Shown here piece by piece: positions 9,701-17,849 of a DNA stretch of 38,441 nt. The position numbers and the translations under genes were made by a program. The stretch covers positions 1 through 38,441 of the forward strand of contig JAQUCZ010000001.1 in assembly GCA_028685945.1 (NCBI GenBank), read 5' to 3'. The notes beneath the pieces were generated by a model. The model searched no databases. It was not told the DNA's origin and worked only from the letters and a program-made list of their open reading frames with translations. The first letter of the stretch is position 1. Each line of letters opens with the position of its first letter. Source of the stretch: Sulfurimonadaceae bacterium. GTDB lineage: Bacteria; Campylobacterota; Campylobacteria; Campylobacterales; Sulfurimonadaceae.

Positions 9701-9706
9701 ATTATA
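9701..9706 (-). promoter_or_regulatory. Candidate -10 box for galE
   Basis: On the minus strand this reads TATAAT, about 28 bases before the galE start, which leaves a leader of about 20 nt. No convincing -35 is seen, which is usual for the vegetative sigma factor in Campylobacterota. It suggests galE is not only read through from rnhB. Confidence 0.5.
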
Positions 9707-9729
9707 GTTGTTTTATGTAATGAAACCGC

Positions 9730-10284
9730 TTAAAAGAGGGTTGGTTCGAGCGCTTTGATTTTGTAGCTTTTTCTGTGGATCTCGCTGTAGCCGTGTTGTT
9801 TAATCAGCTCAATATGGCGTTTGGTTCCGTACCCTTTGTGCTTTTGGAGTTCGTATTGCGGGTAGTGTTTTGCAAGTGCTACGATATCGCGGTCGTGGGT
9901 CACTTTTGCCAAAATAGAAGCGGCGCTCACGGCAGCGATTTTGCCGTCTGCTTGTACCATCGTTTGAAGATTTTTGATCCCAAAAGCGGTATTGCCGTCA
10001 AACAGATACTCTTGGGCATCTAGGTTGTGCATAATATCCTCAAGTCCTCTTTTAAGGCATGTAGCGATACCGAGCGTATCGATTTGTTGCGGCGTAAACG
10101 TAACAAGGCGGTAGGAGGATTTTTGTACGATCTCCTCAAAGAGAAGTTCCCTCTTTTTTGGCGTGAGTTTTTTGGAATCGTTTAGCCCTGCAATCTCTTC
10201 GTGGAGAATGCACCCCGCCATCACCAAGTCCCCCGCCAATGGTCCGCGTCCCGCTTCGTCAATGCCGCAAAGCTTTATTGGCAT
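9730..10284 (-). CDS. rnhB: Ribonuclease HII
   Basis: A 184-residue RNase HII, which cleaves RNA in RNA/DNA hybrids and nicks at single ribonucleotides in DNA. The N-terminal GIDEAGRGPLAG gives Asp9 and Glu10; Asp96 (FDGN) and Asp131 (AKVTHD) complete the metal-binding set, and SAASILAKV is the family block. Length is normal to slightly short. Its start overlaps the end of the upstream histidine kinase gene by 10 bp, so it is the last gene of the chemoreceptor/two-component operon, probably a matter of shared transcription rather than function. The start codon lies within a TTGGCATGT copy (10278-10286). Confidence 0.95.
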   Translation of the reverse strand: MPIKLCGIDEAGRGPLAGDLVMAGCILHEEIAGLNDSKKLTPKKRELLFEEIVQKSSYRLVTFTPQQIDTLGIATCLKRGLEDIMHNLDAQEYLFDGNTAFGIKNLQTMVQADGKIAAVSAASILAKVTHDRDIVALAKHYPQYELQKHKGYGTKRHIELIKQHGYSEIHRKSYKIKALEPTLF

Positions 10285-11858
10285 GTGGCATCCCCTTGGG
10301 GCAGATAGACCTCAAACAGCGCGCCCCCGTCATAGTTGGAGGCATGGATCTCGCCGCGATGGTCGGTGATGATTTTTTTGGCAACGTTGAGCCCTATCCC
10401 CATCCCCCCTTCGGTTTTGTTGCCCGTAAAGGGCTCAAAAATATTGGAGAGAATATTTTCGTCTATCCCCCCGCCGCTGTCTTTAAAACGGATCGCTATG
10501 CGGTCGTACTCTTTTTCTATACGTATATCGAGGTAGCGTTTGTCGTAGTTTTCGACGTGCTTGAGAGCATCGAGGGCGTTGTTGATGATGATGACGAATA
10601 CCTGTTCGATCCTTTGGGGCTGGATCTTTGCGCAGTAGTTGAGTTTCTCTTTTGGCATGCCGATCTCGAAAAGTTCGTTTTGGATAAACACGGGCGCTAT
10701 ATGTTTGGCTTTGTTGTGGGTAAGGGTGAGTGCCGTAATAAGAGATGCATAAATGTTGTGGGGTTTTGGGATTTCGCTTGCCTGCGACGCCATTTCGCGC
10801 ATCGATTCGACGATGCTTGCAATACGATCGACACCGTCGAAAATGATCTTTGCATCTTCGATAAGGTAGTGTTTTTGCTTGATCGTATCGTCGATATCGT
10901 TGATATCCTGCATCATCAGTTCAAGATTGCCGCGAATGTAGGTGAGCGGCGTGTTGATCTCGTGGGTGATCCCCGCGGCGATTTTTCCGATAGTCGAGAA
11001 TTTTGCTTCCAAAAGATTCTCTTCCTCCCGTTTGCGGCGCAGTTCGATGTTTTTTTCCACCTCTTCTTGTATCCGTTTTTTCAAAAACTGCTCTTGTTGG
11101 TAGAGCTTGGTGATATCCTGACGGATGGCGATATATTCGACGATCTCGTCGTTTTCGTCCAAGATGGGAACGATAACCGAAAATTCGTAGTAGGTCTCCC
11201 CTTTTTTATTGACGTTTTGAATACGCCCTTTCCATATCTTTTTTTGGCGTATCGTCGCCCAAAGATTTTTATGGACGGCAGGGGGTGTGTCGGGGTGTTT
11301 GATGAGACGGTGGGTTTTGCCTAAAAGTTCCTCTTTAGCATAGCCCGTCATTGCACAAAAGGCATCGTTGACGTAGATGATCACCCCGTTTTTGTCGGTT
11401 TTAGTCACCGAAGAGCTAACGTCGATGGCGTTTTTGTACTCTTCAAGAAGTTTGTGTTTGTTTTTGAACTTTTTAGCCAGAAGGATTTTGTTGGCATATT
11501 TATAAAGTATGATCTCAAGGCGCGCAAGGGAGAGGGGTTTGAACAGATAACCGTCTATGCCTATATCGACCGCCTTTTCGGTGATCTCTTTTTCAAAATG
11601 GGAAGTGATAAGGATGATGGGGATATCGATACGGTTTTGTTTGATAATCTCCGACATCTCTAACCCGTCCATCATCGGCATAGTAAGGTCGGTGAGGATC
11701 AGGTCGGGTCGGTGGAGGTAGTATTGGCGTAAGCCTTCATCCCCGTTTTGGGCGATGTAAATATTTTTAAAGGAGCGCTCTTGTAAAAAAGCGGTAATCT
11801 CCTCGCGCGTTTGGGTGTCATCCTCGACAAAGAGGATCGAGATGTCGTTAAAGAGCAT
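10275..11858 (-). CDS. Soluble hybrid REC-PAS-histidine kinase
   Basis: A 527-residue cytoplasmic sensor kinase with no membrane segment. Order: receiver domain (about 5-122; acidic pocket Glu12-Asp13-Asp14, phospho-acceptor Asp57, Thr85, Lys107), PAS (about 138-250, with NDAFCAMTGY), a charged coiled coil (about 255-285), dimerisation helix with His299 in AAGITHEINTPL, and HATPase domain (Asn427, DSGGG 460-464, GMGIGL 485-490). The N-terminal receiver means its activity is likely set by another kinase or phosphorelay. It sits 5 bp after the response regulator gene and overlaps rnhB. No DNA-binding output gene is adjacent, so the output is unknown; the signal sensed by the PAS domain cannot be read from sequence. 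Confidence 0.9.
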   Translation of the reverse strand: MLFNDISILFVEDDTQTREEITAFLQERSFKNIYIAQNGDEGLRQYYLHRPDLILTDLTMPMMDGLEMSEIIKQNRIDIPIILITSHFEKEITEKAVDIGIDGYLFKPLSLARLEIILYKYANKILLAKKFKNKHKLLEEYKNAIDVSSSVTKTDKNGVIIYVNDAFCAMTGYAKEELLGKTHRLIKHPDTPPAVHKNLWATIRQKKIWKGRIQNVNKKGETYYEFSVIVPILDENDEIVEYIAIRQDITKLYQQEQFLKKRIQEEVEKNIELRRKREEENLLEAKFSTIGKIAAGITHEINTPLTYIRGNLELMMQDINDIDDTIKQKHYLIEDAKIIFDGVDRIASIVESMREMASQASEIPKPHNIYASLITALTLTHNKAKHIAPVFIQNELFEIGMPKEKLNYCAKIQPQRIEQVFVIIINNALDALKHVENYDKRYLDIRIEKEYDRIAIRFKDSGGGIDENILSNIFEPFTGNKTEGGMGIGLNVAKKIITDHRGEIHASNYDGGALFEVYLPQGDATCQ

Positions 11859-11863
11859 AGAGC

Positions 11864-12238
11864 TTATTTATTTAAAAGTTCTTTGACTTTTTTCCCCAAG
11901 GCATCAAGCGAGGAAAAAGGTTTCATGATGTAGTCGTGCGCTCCGTATCTGTGTGCGTTGAGAACCTTGTCGAGGGTTGAATACGCCGTCATCATCAATA
12001 TTTTGGCTTGGGGATTTTTCTCCAAGAGTTTAGGGAGCGCTTCGATACCGTTGAGTTGGGGCATCATAATATCAAGAAGAATGATATCGGTCTCTTTGTT
12101 CACCGCCGCAATGGCGGTAAGCGGATTTGCATACGTTTTTACGGTGTAATTAGGCTCTCTTGAGAGAAACTTGCTTAGCATGGTGAGGATCTGGTCTTCA
12201 TCGTCGATAATGACGATATTGATTTTTTTATTGCTCAT
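11864..12238 (-). CDS. Single-domain CheY-like response regulator
   Basis: A 124-residue stand-alone receiver domain: Asp12/Asp13 metal pocket, phospho-acceptor Asp56 in LLDIMMP, Thr84 and Lys106 (MKPF). There is no output domain, so it acts by protein contact or passes phosphate on. It lies 9 bp after the chemoreceptor gene and 5 bp before the hybrid kinase, which is its probable partner. It could be a CheY-type motor regulator, but no cheA or cheW is in view, so I leave the symbol empty. Confidence 0.9.
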   Translation of the reverse strand: MSNKKINIVIIDDEDQILTMLSKFLSREPNYTVKTYANPLTAIAAVNKETDIILLDIMMPQLNGIEALPKLLEKNPQAKILMMTAYSTLDKVLNAHRYGAHDYIMKPFSSLDALGKKVKELLNK

Positions 12239-12247
12239 GTCGGATTC

Positions 12248-13561
12248 CTAGTGAAAAAGTTTACTTGCCGCTTCGTGCATGACGATTTTGGTACGCTGTT
12301 CTACAAGTTCATCAAGGTATTTAAACACCTCGTGGCTTGCCTCTTCTATTTTGTGGATACGCTCTTCGATAATCTCTTTGGAACAAAGCACTTTATCCCC
12401 CGCACACTCTTTTGCCAAGAGGTTTGCCTGTTCGTGTACTATGGCATGCGGTCGGTCGAGTTTCGGGTAGGAAGGCATATTCGCAAAGTTCTCTTTTCCT
12501 ACGCCGCTGCTATACCATTGCCCGAGACGGCACTCTTTATGGGTCGTGCTTGCAAAGGTGTTTTCCTCTCCGAAGATAAGTGCATACACGTTGTGTTTGT
12601 AGATAACGTGGTCGATTTTTGCCAAAGAGGTGAAGATTTTATCGCTGATATATTCCACTTCGTATTTGTTGCGAGCGGAGTTTTTCTCAAACGAATTGAT
12701 CTTCGCGGCAAGCTCTTCTATTTTCGTTTTCGTGCCGATAACGATATCGTTGACGATGCTTGTGCTTGTTTGGGCTTCGTTTGTTTCTTGGAGCATCGCT
12801 TTGACTACCAGCGATATCTCTTTGGTCGCCGTTTGCGTTTTTTCGGCAAGCTTGCGCACTTCGTCCGCTACGACCGCAAAACCGCGTCCGTGTTCCCCTG
12901 CGCGCGCCGCTTCGATGGCGGCATTGAGCGCCAAAAGGTTGGTTTGGTCGGCAATATCTTGGATAAGGGTGATCACCGTCGATATCTCCGAACTTCTTTG
13001 GTTGAGCGAGTCCATCCCGTGCATGTTGTTTTGCATATGCTCACTGAGCTGATCCATATCTTTGGAAGAACCTTGAATGAGCACGAGCCCCTCGCGAGAT
13101 TCCTCGGAGATCATATTCGATTCCTCTTTCATAATTTTAAGTTCGTCAAGCATCTGCGAAAAGGTTTTTTGTGTATCGACGAGTGCTTCTTTGATAGAGC
13201 GTTGGTGCAGACCCAAAATATCGCTGTCTCTCGTGTCGCGCATATCTGTTTTGATGATGCGATAGAGCGTCGTCTGGCTTGCGGGATCTTTTTTGGAAAC
13301 CACTTTGCCGGTACAGTTTTGTACTTCGATGACCGCTTTGTTTTTTTGTAACTCTCTGATGAGTTCGCTCGGTGCTTTTATATTTTGCTCGGCAGCTTCG
13401 TTTTGGAAAACGATCGTACCGTCGCTACCTAGCACCACCAACATCTCTTCGTGGGCAAACCGTGCCGCTTCTTTGTAAAAGTCGACCTCTTTTTCAAGTT
13501 TTCGTACTTGTTCTTCTAGCCGCGCAATGCGCAACTTATCCTCTTTGTTTTGAAAAAACAT
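12248..13561 (-). CDS. Soluble methyl-accepting chemoreceptor with C-terminal zinc-binding (CZB) domain
   Basis: A 437-residue chemoreceptor without any membrane segment. An N-terminal coiled coil (about 5-35) leads to a small PAS-like segment (about 38-105). The MCP signalling hairpin follows, with its conserved tip DQTNLLALNAAIEAARAGE at about 205-223. The C-terminus is a CZB domain with zinc ligands His318, Cys344 (HKECRLGQWY), His372 and His376 (HAIVH). CZB receptors such as Helicobacter TlpD sense oxidants (for example hypochlorite) or zinc through the Zn-Cys centre. It is the first gene of an operon with a response regulator and hybrid kinase, so it may signal to that kinase as well as to flagellar chemotaxis; that link is inference. 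Confidence 0.9.
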   Translation of the reverse strand: MFFQNKEDKLRIARLEEQVRKLEKEVDFYKEAARFAHEEMLVVLGSDGTIVFQNEAAEQNIKAPSELIRELQKNKAVIEVQNCTGKVVSKKDPASQTTLYRIIKTDMRDTRDSDILGLHQRSIKEALVDTQKTFSQMLDELKIMKEESNMISEESREGLVLIQGSSKDMDQLSEHMQNNMHGMDSLNQRSSEISTVITLIQDIADQTNLLALNAAIEAARAGEHGRGFAVVADEVRKLAEKTQTATKEISLVVKAMLQETNEAQTSTSIVNDIVIGTKTKIEELAAKINSFEKNSARNKYEVEYISDKIFTSLAKIDHVIYKHNVYALIFGEENTFASTTHKECRLGQWYSSGVGKENFANMPSYPKLDRPHAIVHEQANLLAKECAGDKVLCSKEIIEERIHKIEEASHEVFKYLDELVEQRTKIVMHEAASKLFH

Positions 13562-13583
13562 AACGGCGACTCCCGAACTTTTA

Positions 13584-13605
13584 AAAATTTACGTAAATTT
13601 TAGCA
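13584..13605 (-). promoter_or_regulatory. 18-bp perfect palindrome overlapping the chemoreceptor operon promoter
   Basis: AAAATTTACGTAAATTTT (13584-13601) is a perfect inverted repeat 22 bases upstream of the chemoreceptor ATG. On the minus strand an extended -10, TGCTAAAAT (13597-13605), overlaps its distal half, so the start of transcription would fall within the palindrome. This geometry fits an operator for a dimeric repressor. No regulator gene is adjacent. Confidence 0.5.
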
Positions 13606-13640
13606 TAGATTTGTTGCTTAAATGACACCAAAATCGATAT

Positions 13641-14753
13641 TTAATCGCCAAGTGCCCAAACATCGAAGGGAACCATCTCCACTTTTGAAAAAGGGTGCGA
13701 TATTTTTGCTTCCATATTCATTGTTACTGCGGTGATTTTTTTTACTTGGTAGGAAAAGATAAACGCTTCTATCTGCTCTATCTTTTTAAAAAGATTTCTT
13801 TCGTTGGAAAAGGGCATGCTTAAAATAATCTCGGAACGTTCGGGAACGTAAAAATCGATATGCTCGTCGTAGTAGCACTGTGTTGCAGATTTTAAAAGTT
13901 CGAGATAGATCATGTTTTCAAAGAGTCTTCCGAAATGTTTTTCGACCGTGAGCGCCGATTTGAAAAAGATGTCGCAAAGGTATATTTTTTTTGTTGCCTT
14001 GGCATGTCCCAGCTTTTCGAGTTGATGGATGTAGCGCTTTTGAAGGAGGCTTTCAAAAGATTTATAGAGTTTGTCTTTGGAGATTTTTCTGTTGTTTTTA
14101 AGCCTTTCGTAAACGGTGAAAGCGGAGAGTTTTTGTGCCGTCATCTTGGCACAAAAACAGAGGATATCAAACTCGGTGCTCTCAAGTGCGTAGCGCAAAA
14201 GTTTTTGGATCGTGATGTTTCTTTCGTCTTGGCTTATTTTGTGCATGCACGGCAAGCCGCCGAGTTTAAAAAAGTGGTTAAGGGCACTGGAGTCGTATTT
14301 GTGTTCGTACGCCAAAAATTCTTCGTAATCAAGCGGATAGAGGAAAATAGGTTCCAAAAAATCGATCGGATAGGAAATTTCGGAGGTGATAATAAGTTGC
14401 GCAATAGGAAAAAGGCGTATCGAAGGATCGTAATTGTCCAAAACGAGAATCTCTATGGCATGTCGGTTACAAAACGGTTCTAAAGATATATTAAGCGCTT
14501 GGATGTCGAGACGAATATCGTTACAGTCGATGTAGAGATAGGAGGATTTTTTAAGAGAGAGGAGGTAGTGCTTGATCAGTTTTGTTTTACCGCTTTGGGT
14601 GATCCCTATAATCTGGTAGCTTTTTGCCGATGCTACGGTTTTTCCTTTTTGGGGGGCAGTTTTAAAAATCGGCTCCTCCAAAAAAACTTTTCTTTGATGG
14701 TACTTTTCTATCAAAAGATCGTGTTTGTACAACTCCTCCAAAAGTATTTCCAT
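13641..14753 (-). CDS. AAA-type ATPase with DUF4143-like C-terminal half
   Basis: A 370-residue protein. A P-loop GITQSGKTK (Gly50-Lys56-Thr57) and a modified Walker B (ILVLDNYDP, Asp-Asn in place of Asp-Glu) define the ATPase half; IITSE is in the sensor 1 position. The C-terminal half resembles the helical and nuclease-like part of the common AAA/DUF4143 proteins, whose function is poorly known. It is transcribed divergently from rpsJ across a 178-bp gap and stands alone. The Asp-Asn in Walker B could weaken hydrolysis. I do not know its role. Confidence 0.7.
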   Translation of the reverse strand: MEILLEELYKHDLLIEKYHQRKVFLEEPIFKTAPQKGKTVASAKSYQIIGITQSGKTKLIKHYLLSLKKSSYLYIDCNDIRLDIQALNISLEPFCNRHAIEILVLDNYDPSIRLFPIAQLIITSEISYPIDFLEPIFLYPLDYEEFLAYEHKYDSSALNHFFKLGGLPCMHKISQDERNITIQKLLRYALESTEFDILCFCAKMTAQKLSAFTVYERLKNNRKISKDKLYKSFESLLQKRYIHQLEKLGHAKATKKIYLCDIFFKSALTVEKHFGRLFENMIYLELLKSATQCYYDEHIDFYVPERSEIILSMPFSNERNLFKKIEQIEAFIFSYQVKKITAVTMNMEAKISHPFSKVEMVPFDVWALGD

Positions 14754-14847
14754 TTTCTACCCCCTCGCAAATTTAATCCGTATTTTATCATTTCCTTTTA
14801 AAAAGGAAGTAAATTTTTAAATATTTCATTTTTTAGCCCCTAAATCC

Positions 14848-14876
14848 TTGAATACGAGAGGAGATTTCGATACAAT
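14848..14876 (+). promoter_or_regulatory. Sigma70-type promoter of the S10 operon
   Basis: TTGAAT (14848-14853) and TACAAT (14871-14876) are separated by 17 bp, placing the start near 14883 and giving a leader of about 49 nt. The -10 context GATACAAT recurs in front of pyk (31689-31696). This is the best promoter match in the window, as expected for a strongly expressed ribosomal operon. Confidence 0.7.
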
Positions 14877-14893
14877 TCCGTTCCCTTAAAATA

Positions 14894-14910
14894 GTTAGGC
14901 AAGACCTAAC
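14894..14910 (+). promoter_or_regulatory. Leader hairpin of the S10 operon
   Basis: GTTAGG-CAAGA-CCTAAC is a perfect 6-bp inverted repeat in the predicted untranslated leader, ending 10 bases before the GAAGGA ribosome-binding site of rpsJ. In many bacteria L4 binds an S10-leader hairpin. This one is much smaller than the E. coli structure, so autoregulation is only a possibility. Confidence 0.4.
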
Positions 14911-14931
14911 GAGTTCTTTAGAAGGAAAATT

Positions 14932-15243
14932 ATGGAAAAAATTCGTTTGAAGTTGAAAGCTTACGATCATCGTGTACTCGATAGATCAGTAGCGTCAATC
15001 GTAGAGGCTGTTAAGCGTACAGGTGCTGCAATCCGCGGTCCGATACCTTTACCAACAAAGATTCGTAAATATACGGTTATCAAATCTCCGCACGTAAACA
15101 AAAGTTCACGTGAGCAATTTGAGATTCGTATGCATGCTAGAATGATCGACATCGTATCGGCTACGCCGGAAACTGTTGACTCATTGATGAAGCTTGATCT
15201 TGCACCGGAAGTGGACGTAGAAGTTCGCTCTATGGATAAGTAG
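14932..15243 (+). CDS. rpsJ: 30S ribosomal protein S10
   Basis: A 103-residue S10 with the family blocks MEKIRLKLKAYDHRVLDRS, RGPIPLPTKIRKYTV and EVDVEVRSM. S10 lies in the 30S head and, as NusE, also joins the transcription antitermination complex. It is first in the operon, with a GAAGGA ribosome-binding site five bases before the ATG. Like all the ribosomal genes here it prefers T-ending codons such as GGT and CGT, unlike its neighbours outside the operon, a mark of high expression. Confidence 0.98.
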   Translation: MEKIRLKLKAYDHRVLDRSVASIVEAVKRTGAAIRGPIPLPTKIRKYTVIKSPHVNKSSREQFEIRMHARMIDIVSATPETVDSLMKLDLAPEVDVEVRSMDK

Positions 15244-15252
15244 GGGTTTGGT

Positions 15253-15828
15253 ATGGAATATATTGTTGAAAAAATCGGTATGAGCCGTACTATCACGGTA
15301 CCAAGCAAACCTGTAACTCTTTTAAGAGTTCTTGATGCAAAAGTATGTGAAGTAAACGACGGTAGCGCTCTTGTAGCATACAACAGCGGTAAAAAAATGA
15401 ATAAGGCAATCGAAGGGCAACAAAAGAAATACAGCCTTTCATCTGAGTTTAATCGTTTTGTTACTTTAGAAGTAGCAAACGCCGAAGCCGGTGATTTAGA
15501 CGTAGCACCTTTGGCGGAAGCTAAAGTGGTAAAAGCTACTTTCACTACAAAAGGTCGCGGTTTCTCGGGTGCAATGAAGCGCTGGAATTTCGGCGGAGGT
15601 CCTGCTGAGCACGGTCATAGATTTGGACGTAGAACAGGTTCTATCGGTCAAAAAGAGTGGCCAGGTCGTGTTATGAAGGGTAAAAAAATGCCCGGACAAT
15701 ACGGAAATACACAAAACAGTGTAAAAAATGAGATCGTATCTTACGATGCCGAAAACAAGATTCTTGTTGTTTCAGGTTCAGTAAGCGGAGCAAATGGTTC
15801 TCTAGGTCGTATAAAGGTAGCTAAATAA
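15253..15828 (+). CDS. rplC: 50S ribosomal protein L3
   Basis: A 191-residue L3. FNFGGGPAEHGHRFGRRTGSIGQ-type sequence (here WNFGGGPAEHGHRFGRRTGS) is the conserved loop that reaches toward the peptidyl transferase centre, followed by the MPGQYGN block. L3 starts 50S assembly by binding the 3' part of 23S rRNA. Its TAA overlaps the rplD ATG by one base (TAATG), so the two are translationally coupled. Confidence 0.98.
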   Translation: MEYIVEKIGMSRTITVPSKPVTLLRVLDAKVCEVNDGSALVAYNSGKKMNKAIEGQQKKYSLSSEFNRFVTLEVANAEAGDLDVAPLAEAKVVKATFTTKGRGFSGAMKRWNFGGGPAEHGHRFGRRTGSIGQKEWPGRVMKGKKMPGQYGNTQNSVKNEIVSYDAENKILVVSGSVSGANGSLGRIKVAK

Positions 15829-16442
15829 TGAGCGCAATTATTTTAAATGAAAAATTGGAAAAAGCTTCTGAGTTAGCATTACCGGAAAGCTTTGCTGGAA
15901 TCAATCCGCACAACTTATATCTTTACGTAAAAGCTGCAAGAGCTGCACAACGTGCTAACTCTGCTTCTGCTTTAACACGCGGAGAGGTAAGCGGAGGCGG
16001 TAAAAAACCATGGTCTCAAAAAGGTGGAGGACGTGCGCGTGCAGGTTCAAGACGTTCACCGGTATTTGTAGGCGGTGGTAAGGCGTTCGGTCCTAAAAAC
16101 AACCGTAACTACGATTTAAAAGTGAATAAAAAGCAAAAGAAACTTGCTTTGAATTTTGCTTTAAGCGAGCATGCACAAAACGGAACTCTCTTCATCGTTG
16201 ATAGCCTTGAAGTACCGTCCGGAAAAACAAAAGATGCTGCTGCAATCTTTAAAGCTTTGAATCAAAGAGATGTTTTAATCGTTAAAACACTTTTAGATGA
16301 GAAAACATATTTAGCATTTGAAAACATCGCTCCTTCTTATGTAATAGAGGAAAATGAATTGAATGCTTATTTAGCTGCAAATTATCGTTCAGTAGTGATC
16401 GAAAAAGCGGTATGGGAAAATCTTGTAGGTGAGGCTAAATAA
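15828..16442 (+). CDS. rplD: 50S ribosomal protein L4
   Basis: A 204-residue L4. The long Arg/Gly-rich loop (about residues 45-85, with KPWSQKGGGRARAGSRRSP) lines the nascent peptide exit tunnel. In other bacteria L4 also represses its own S10 operon by binding the leader; the hairpin at 14894-14910 is the only candidate target seen here. One-base overlaps join it to rplC and rplW. Confidence 0.98.
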   Translation: MSAIILNEKLEKASELALPESFAGINPHNLYLYVKAARAAQRANSASALTRGEVSGGGKKPWSQKGGGRARAGSRRSPVFVGGGKAFGPKNNRNYDLKVNKKQKKLALNFALSEHAQNGTLFIVDSLEVPSGKTKDAAAIFKALNQRDVLIVKTLLDEKTYLAFENIAPSYVIEENELNAYLAANYRSVVIEKAVWENLVGEAK

Positions 16443-16723
16443 TGGCAGATATTACAGATATTAAATCTATACTCTATACAGAGAAGACTCTTGGTTTACA
16501 AGAAGATGGCGTGATAGTTGTTCAAACATCACCGCGTATGACTAAAACAGGTCTAAAAGAGGTGTTTCGTGAGTATTTCGGTATTGTTCCAAGCAATATT
16601 AACTCACTAAACCAAAGCGGAAAAACAAAACGTTTCCGTGGTGTAGCAGGTAAACAAAACGACTTCAAAAAGTTCTATGTTACGTTACCTGAAGGTGCAC
16701 AAATAGAAAGTTTGGCGGTTTAA
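16442..16723 (+). CDS. rplW: 50S ribosomal protein L23
   Basis: A 93-residue L23 with the family features ITDIKSILYTEKTL at the N-terminus and GKTKRFRGVAGKQNDFKKFYVTL in the C-terminal half (two adjoining segments). L23 sits at the tunnel exit and docks signal recognition particle and trigger factor. Overlaps rplD by one base and is followed one base later by rplB. Confidence 0.97.
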   Translation: MADITDIKSILYTEKTLGLQEDGVIVVQTSPRMTKTGLKEVFREYFGIVPSNINSLNQSGKTKRFRGVAGKQNDFKKFYVTLPEGAQIESLAV

Positions 16724-16724
16724 T

Positions 16725-17564
16725 ATGGCAATTAAAACTTATAGACCAACAACTCCGAGTCGTCGTTTTATGACGAACGTAGAAAACAGTGATATTACTG
16801 CAAAAGCATCGGTTCGTTCTTTATTAGTAAAGTTACCGGCACATGCAGGACGTAATAACAACGGACGTATCACTTCTCGCCATAAACAAGCGGGTGCAAA
16901 AAAACTTTATCGTATTATCGATTTCAAAAGAGATAAATTCGGTATCCAAGGTACTGTAAGCGCGATCGAGTACGATCCGTACAGAAACTGCCGTATCGCT
17001 CTTGTAACGTATGTTGACGGTGAAAAAAGATACATTATCCAACCAAAAGGTTTGAATGTAGGCGACACGGTTGCTTCTGCAGAATCAGGATTGGACGTAA
17101 AACCGGGTAACGCTATGAAACTTATGAACATCCCTGTGGGTACAATCGTTCATAATGTCGAGTTAAAAGTAGGCAAAGGCGGACAAATGGTTCGTTCTGC
17201 GGGTGCTTCTGCTCAAATCATGGGACGTGACGGAAAATATGTTTCACTTCGTATGCCATCTTCCGAGATGCGTTTAGTATTAGGTGAGTGTTTAGCAACC
17301 GTTGGTGCCGTTGGAAATGAAGAGTACGCAAATATAGTTATCGGTAAAGCAGGTCGTACACGTCATATGGGTATTCGTCCTCAAACTCGTGGTTCTGCAA
17401 TGAACCCTGTTGATCACCCGCACGGTGGTGGTGAAGGTAAAACGAACTCAGGGCGTCATCCGGTTACTCCGTGGGGTAAACCAACGAAGGGTTCTAAAAC
17501 TCGTCGTAAAAAAGCAAGTGATAAACTTATTATTACTCGCCGTAAATCTAATCCGAAGAGGTAG
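16725..17564 (+). CDS. rplB: 50S ribosomal protein L2
   Basis: A 279-residue L2. It shows the conserved SAGASAQIMGRDGKYVSLRM region and the C-terminal MNPVDHPHGGGEGKTNSGRH block; the His in DHPHGGGEG lies near the peptidyl transferase centre and is needed for its activity. The C-terminal tail is Lys/Arg rich. Length is typical. It sits between rplW and rpsS with very short gaps. Confidence 0.98.
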   Translation: MAIKTYRPTTPSRRFMTNVENSDITAKASVRSLLVKLPAHAGRNNNGRITSRHKQAGAKKLYRIIDFKRDKFGIQGTVSAIEYDPYRNCRIALVTYVDGEKRYIIQPKGLNVGDTVASAESGLDVKPGNAMKLMNIPVGTIVHNVELKVGKGGQMVRSAGASAQIMGRDGKYVSLRMPSSEMRLVLGECLATVGAVGNEEYANIVIGKAGRTRHMGIRPQTRGSAMNPVDHPHGGGEGKTNSGRHPVTPWGKPTKGSKTRRKKASDKLIITRRKSNPKR

Positions 17565-17568
17565 TTAA

Positions 17569-17847
17569 ATGGCAAGAAGCGTAAAAAAAGGTCCATTTGT
17601 TGATGATCATTTAATGAAAAAAGTTGTTACCGCTAAAGCTGAAAACAACAAAAAACCGATCAAAACATGGTCTCGCAGAAGTGTTATTCTTCCAGATATG
17701 GTTGGTATGACGCTTAACGTTCATAACGGTCGTCAATTCGTTCCTGTATTCGTTACAGAGAACCACATTGGTTATAAATTAGGTGAATTCGCACCGACTC
17801 GTACATTTAAGGGCCATAAAGGTTCTGTACAGAAAAAGGTAGGTTAA
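17569..17847 (+). CDS. rpsS: 30S ribosomal protein S19
   Basis: A 92-residue S19 with MARSVKKGPFVDDHLMKKV at the N-terminus and the conserved TWSRRSVILPDMVG and HKLGEFAPTRTF-type blocks (here YKLGEFAPTRTFKGH). S19 binds 16S rRNA in the 30S head with S13. It is four bases after rplB and two bases before rplV. Confidence 0.97.
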   Translation: MARSVKKGPFVDDHLMKKVVTAKAENNKKPIKTWSRRSVILPDMVGMTLNVHNGRQFVPVFVTENHIGYKLGEFAPTRTFKGHKGSVQKKVG

Positions 17848-17849
17848 TC

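Noticed and set aside
10239..11324. Long plus-strand open frame (361 codons) opposite the histidine kinase gene
   Set aside because: It is the antisense shadow of a clear REC-PAS-kinase; the translation is Phe/Val/Asp-rich without domain features.
12251..13351. Long plus-strand open frame (366 codons) opposite the chemoreceptor gene
   Set aside because: Antisense shadow of the MCP coding frame; no ribosome-binding site or recognisable sequence.
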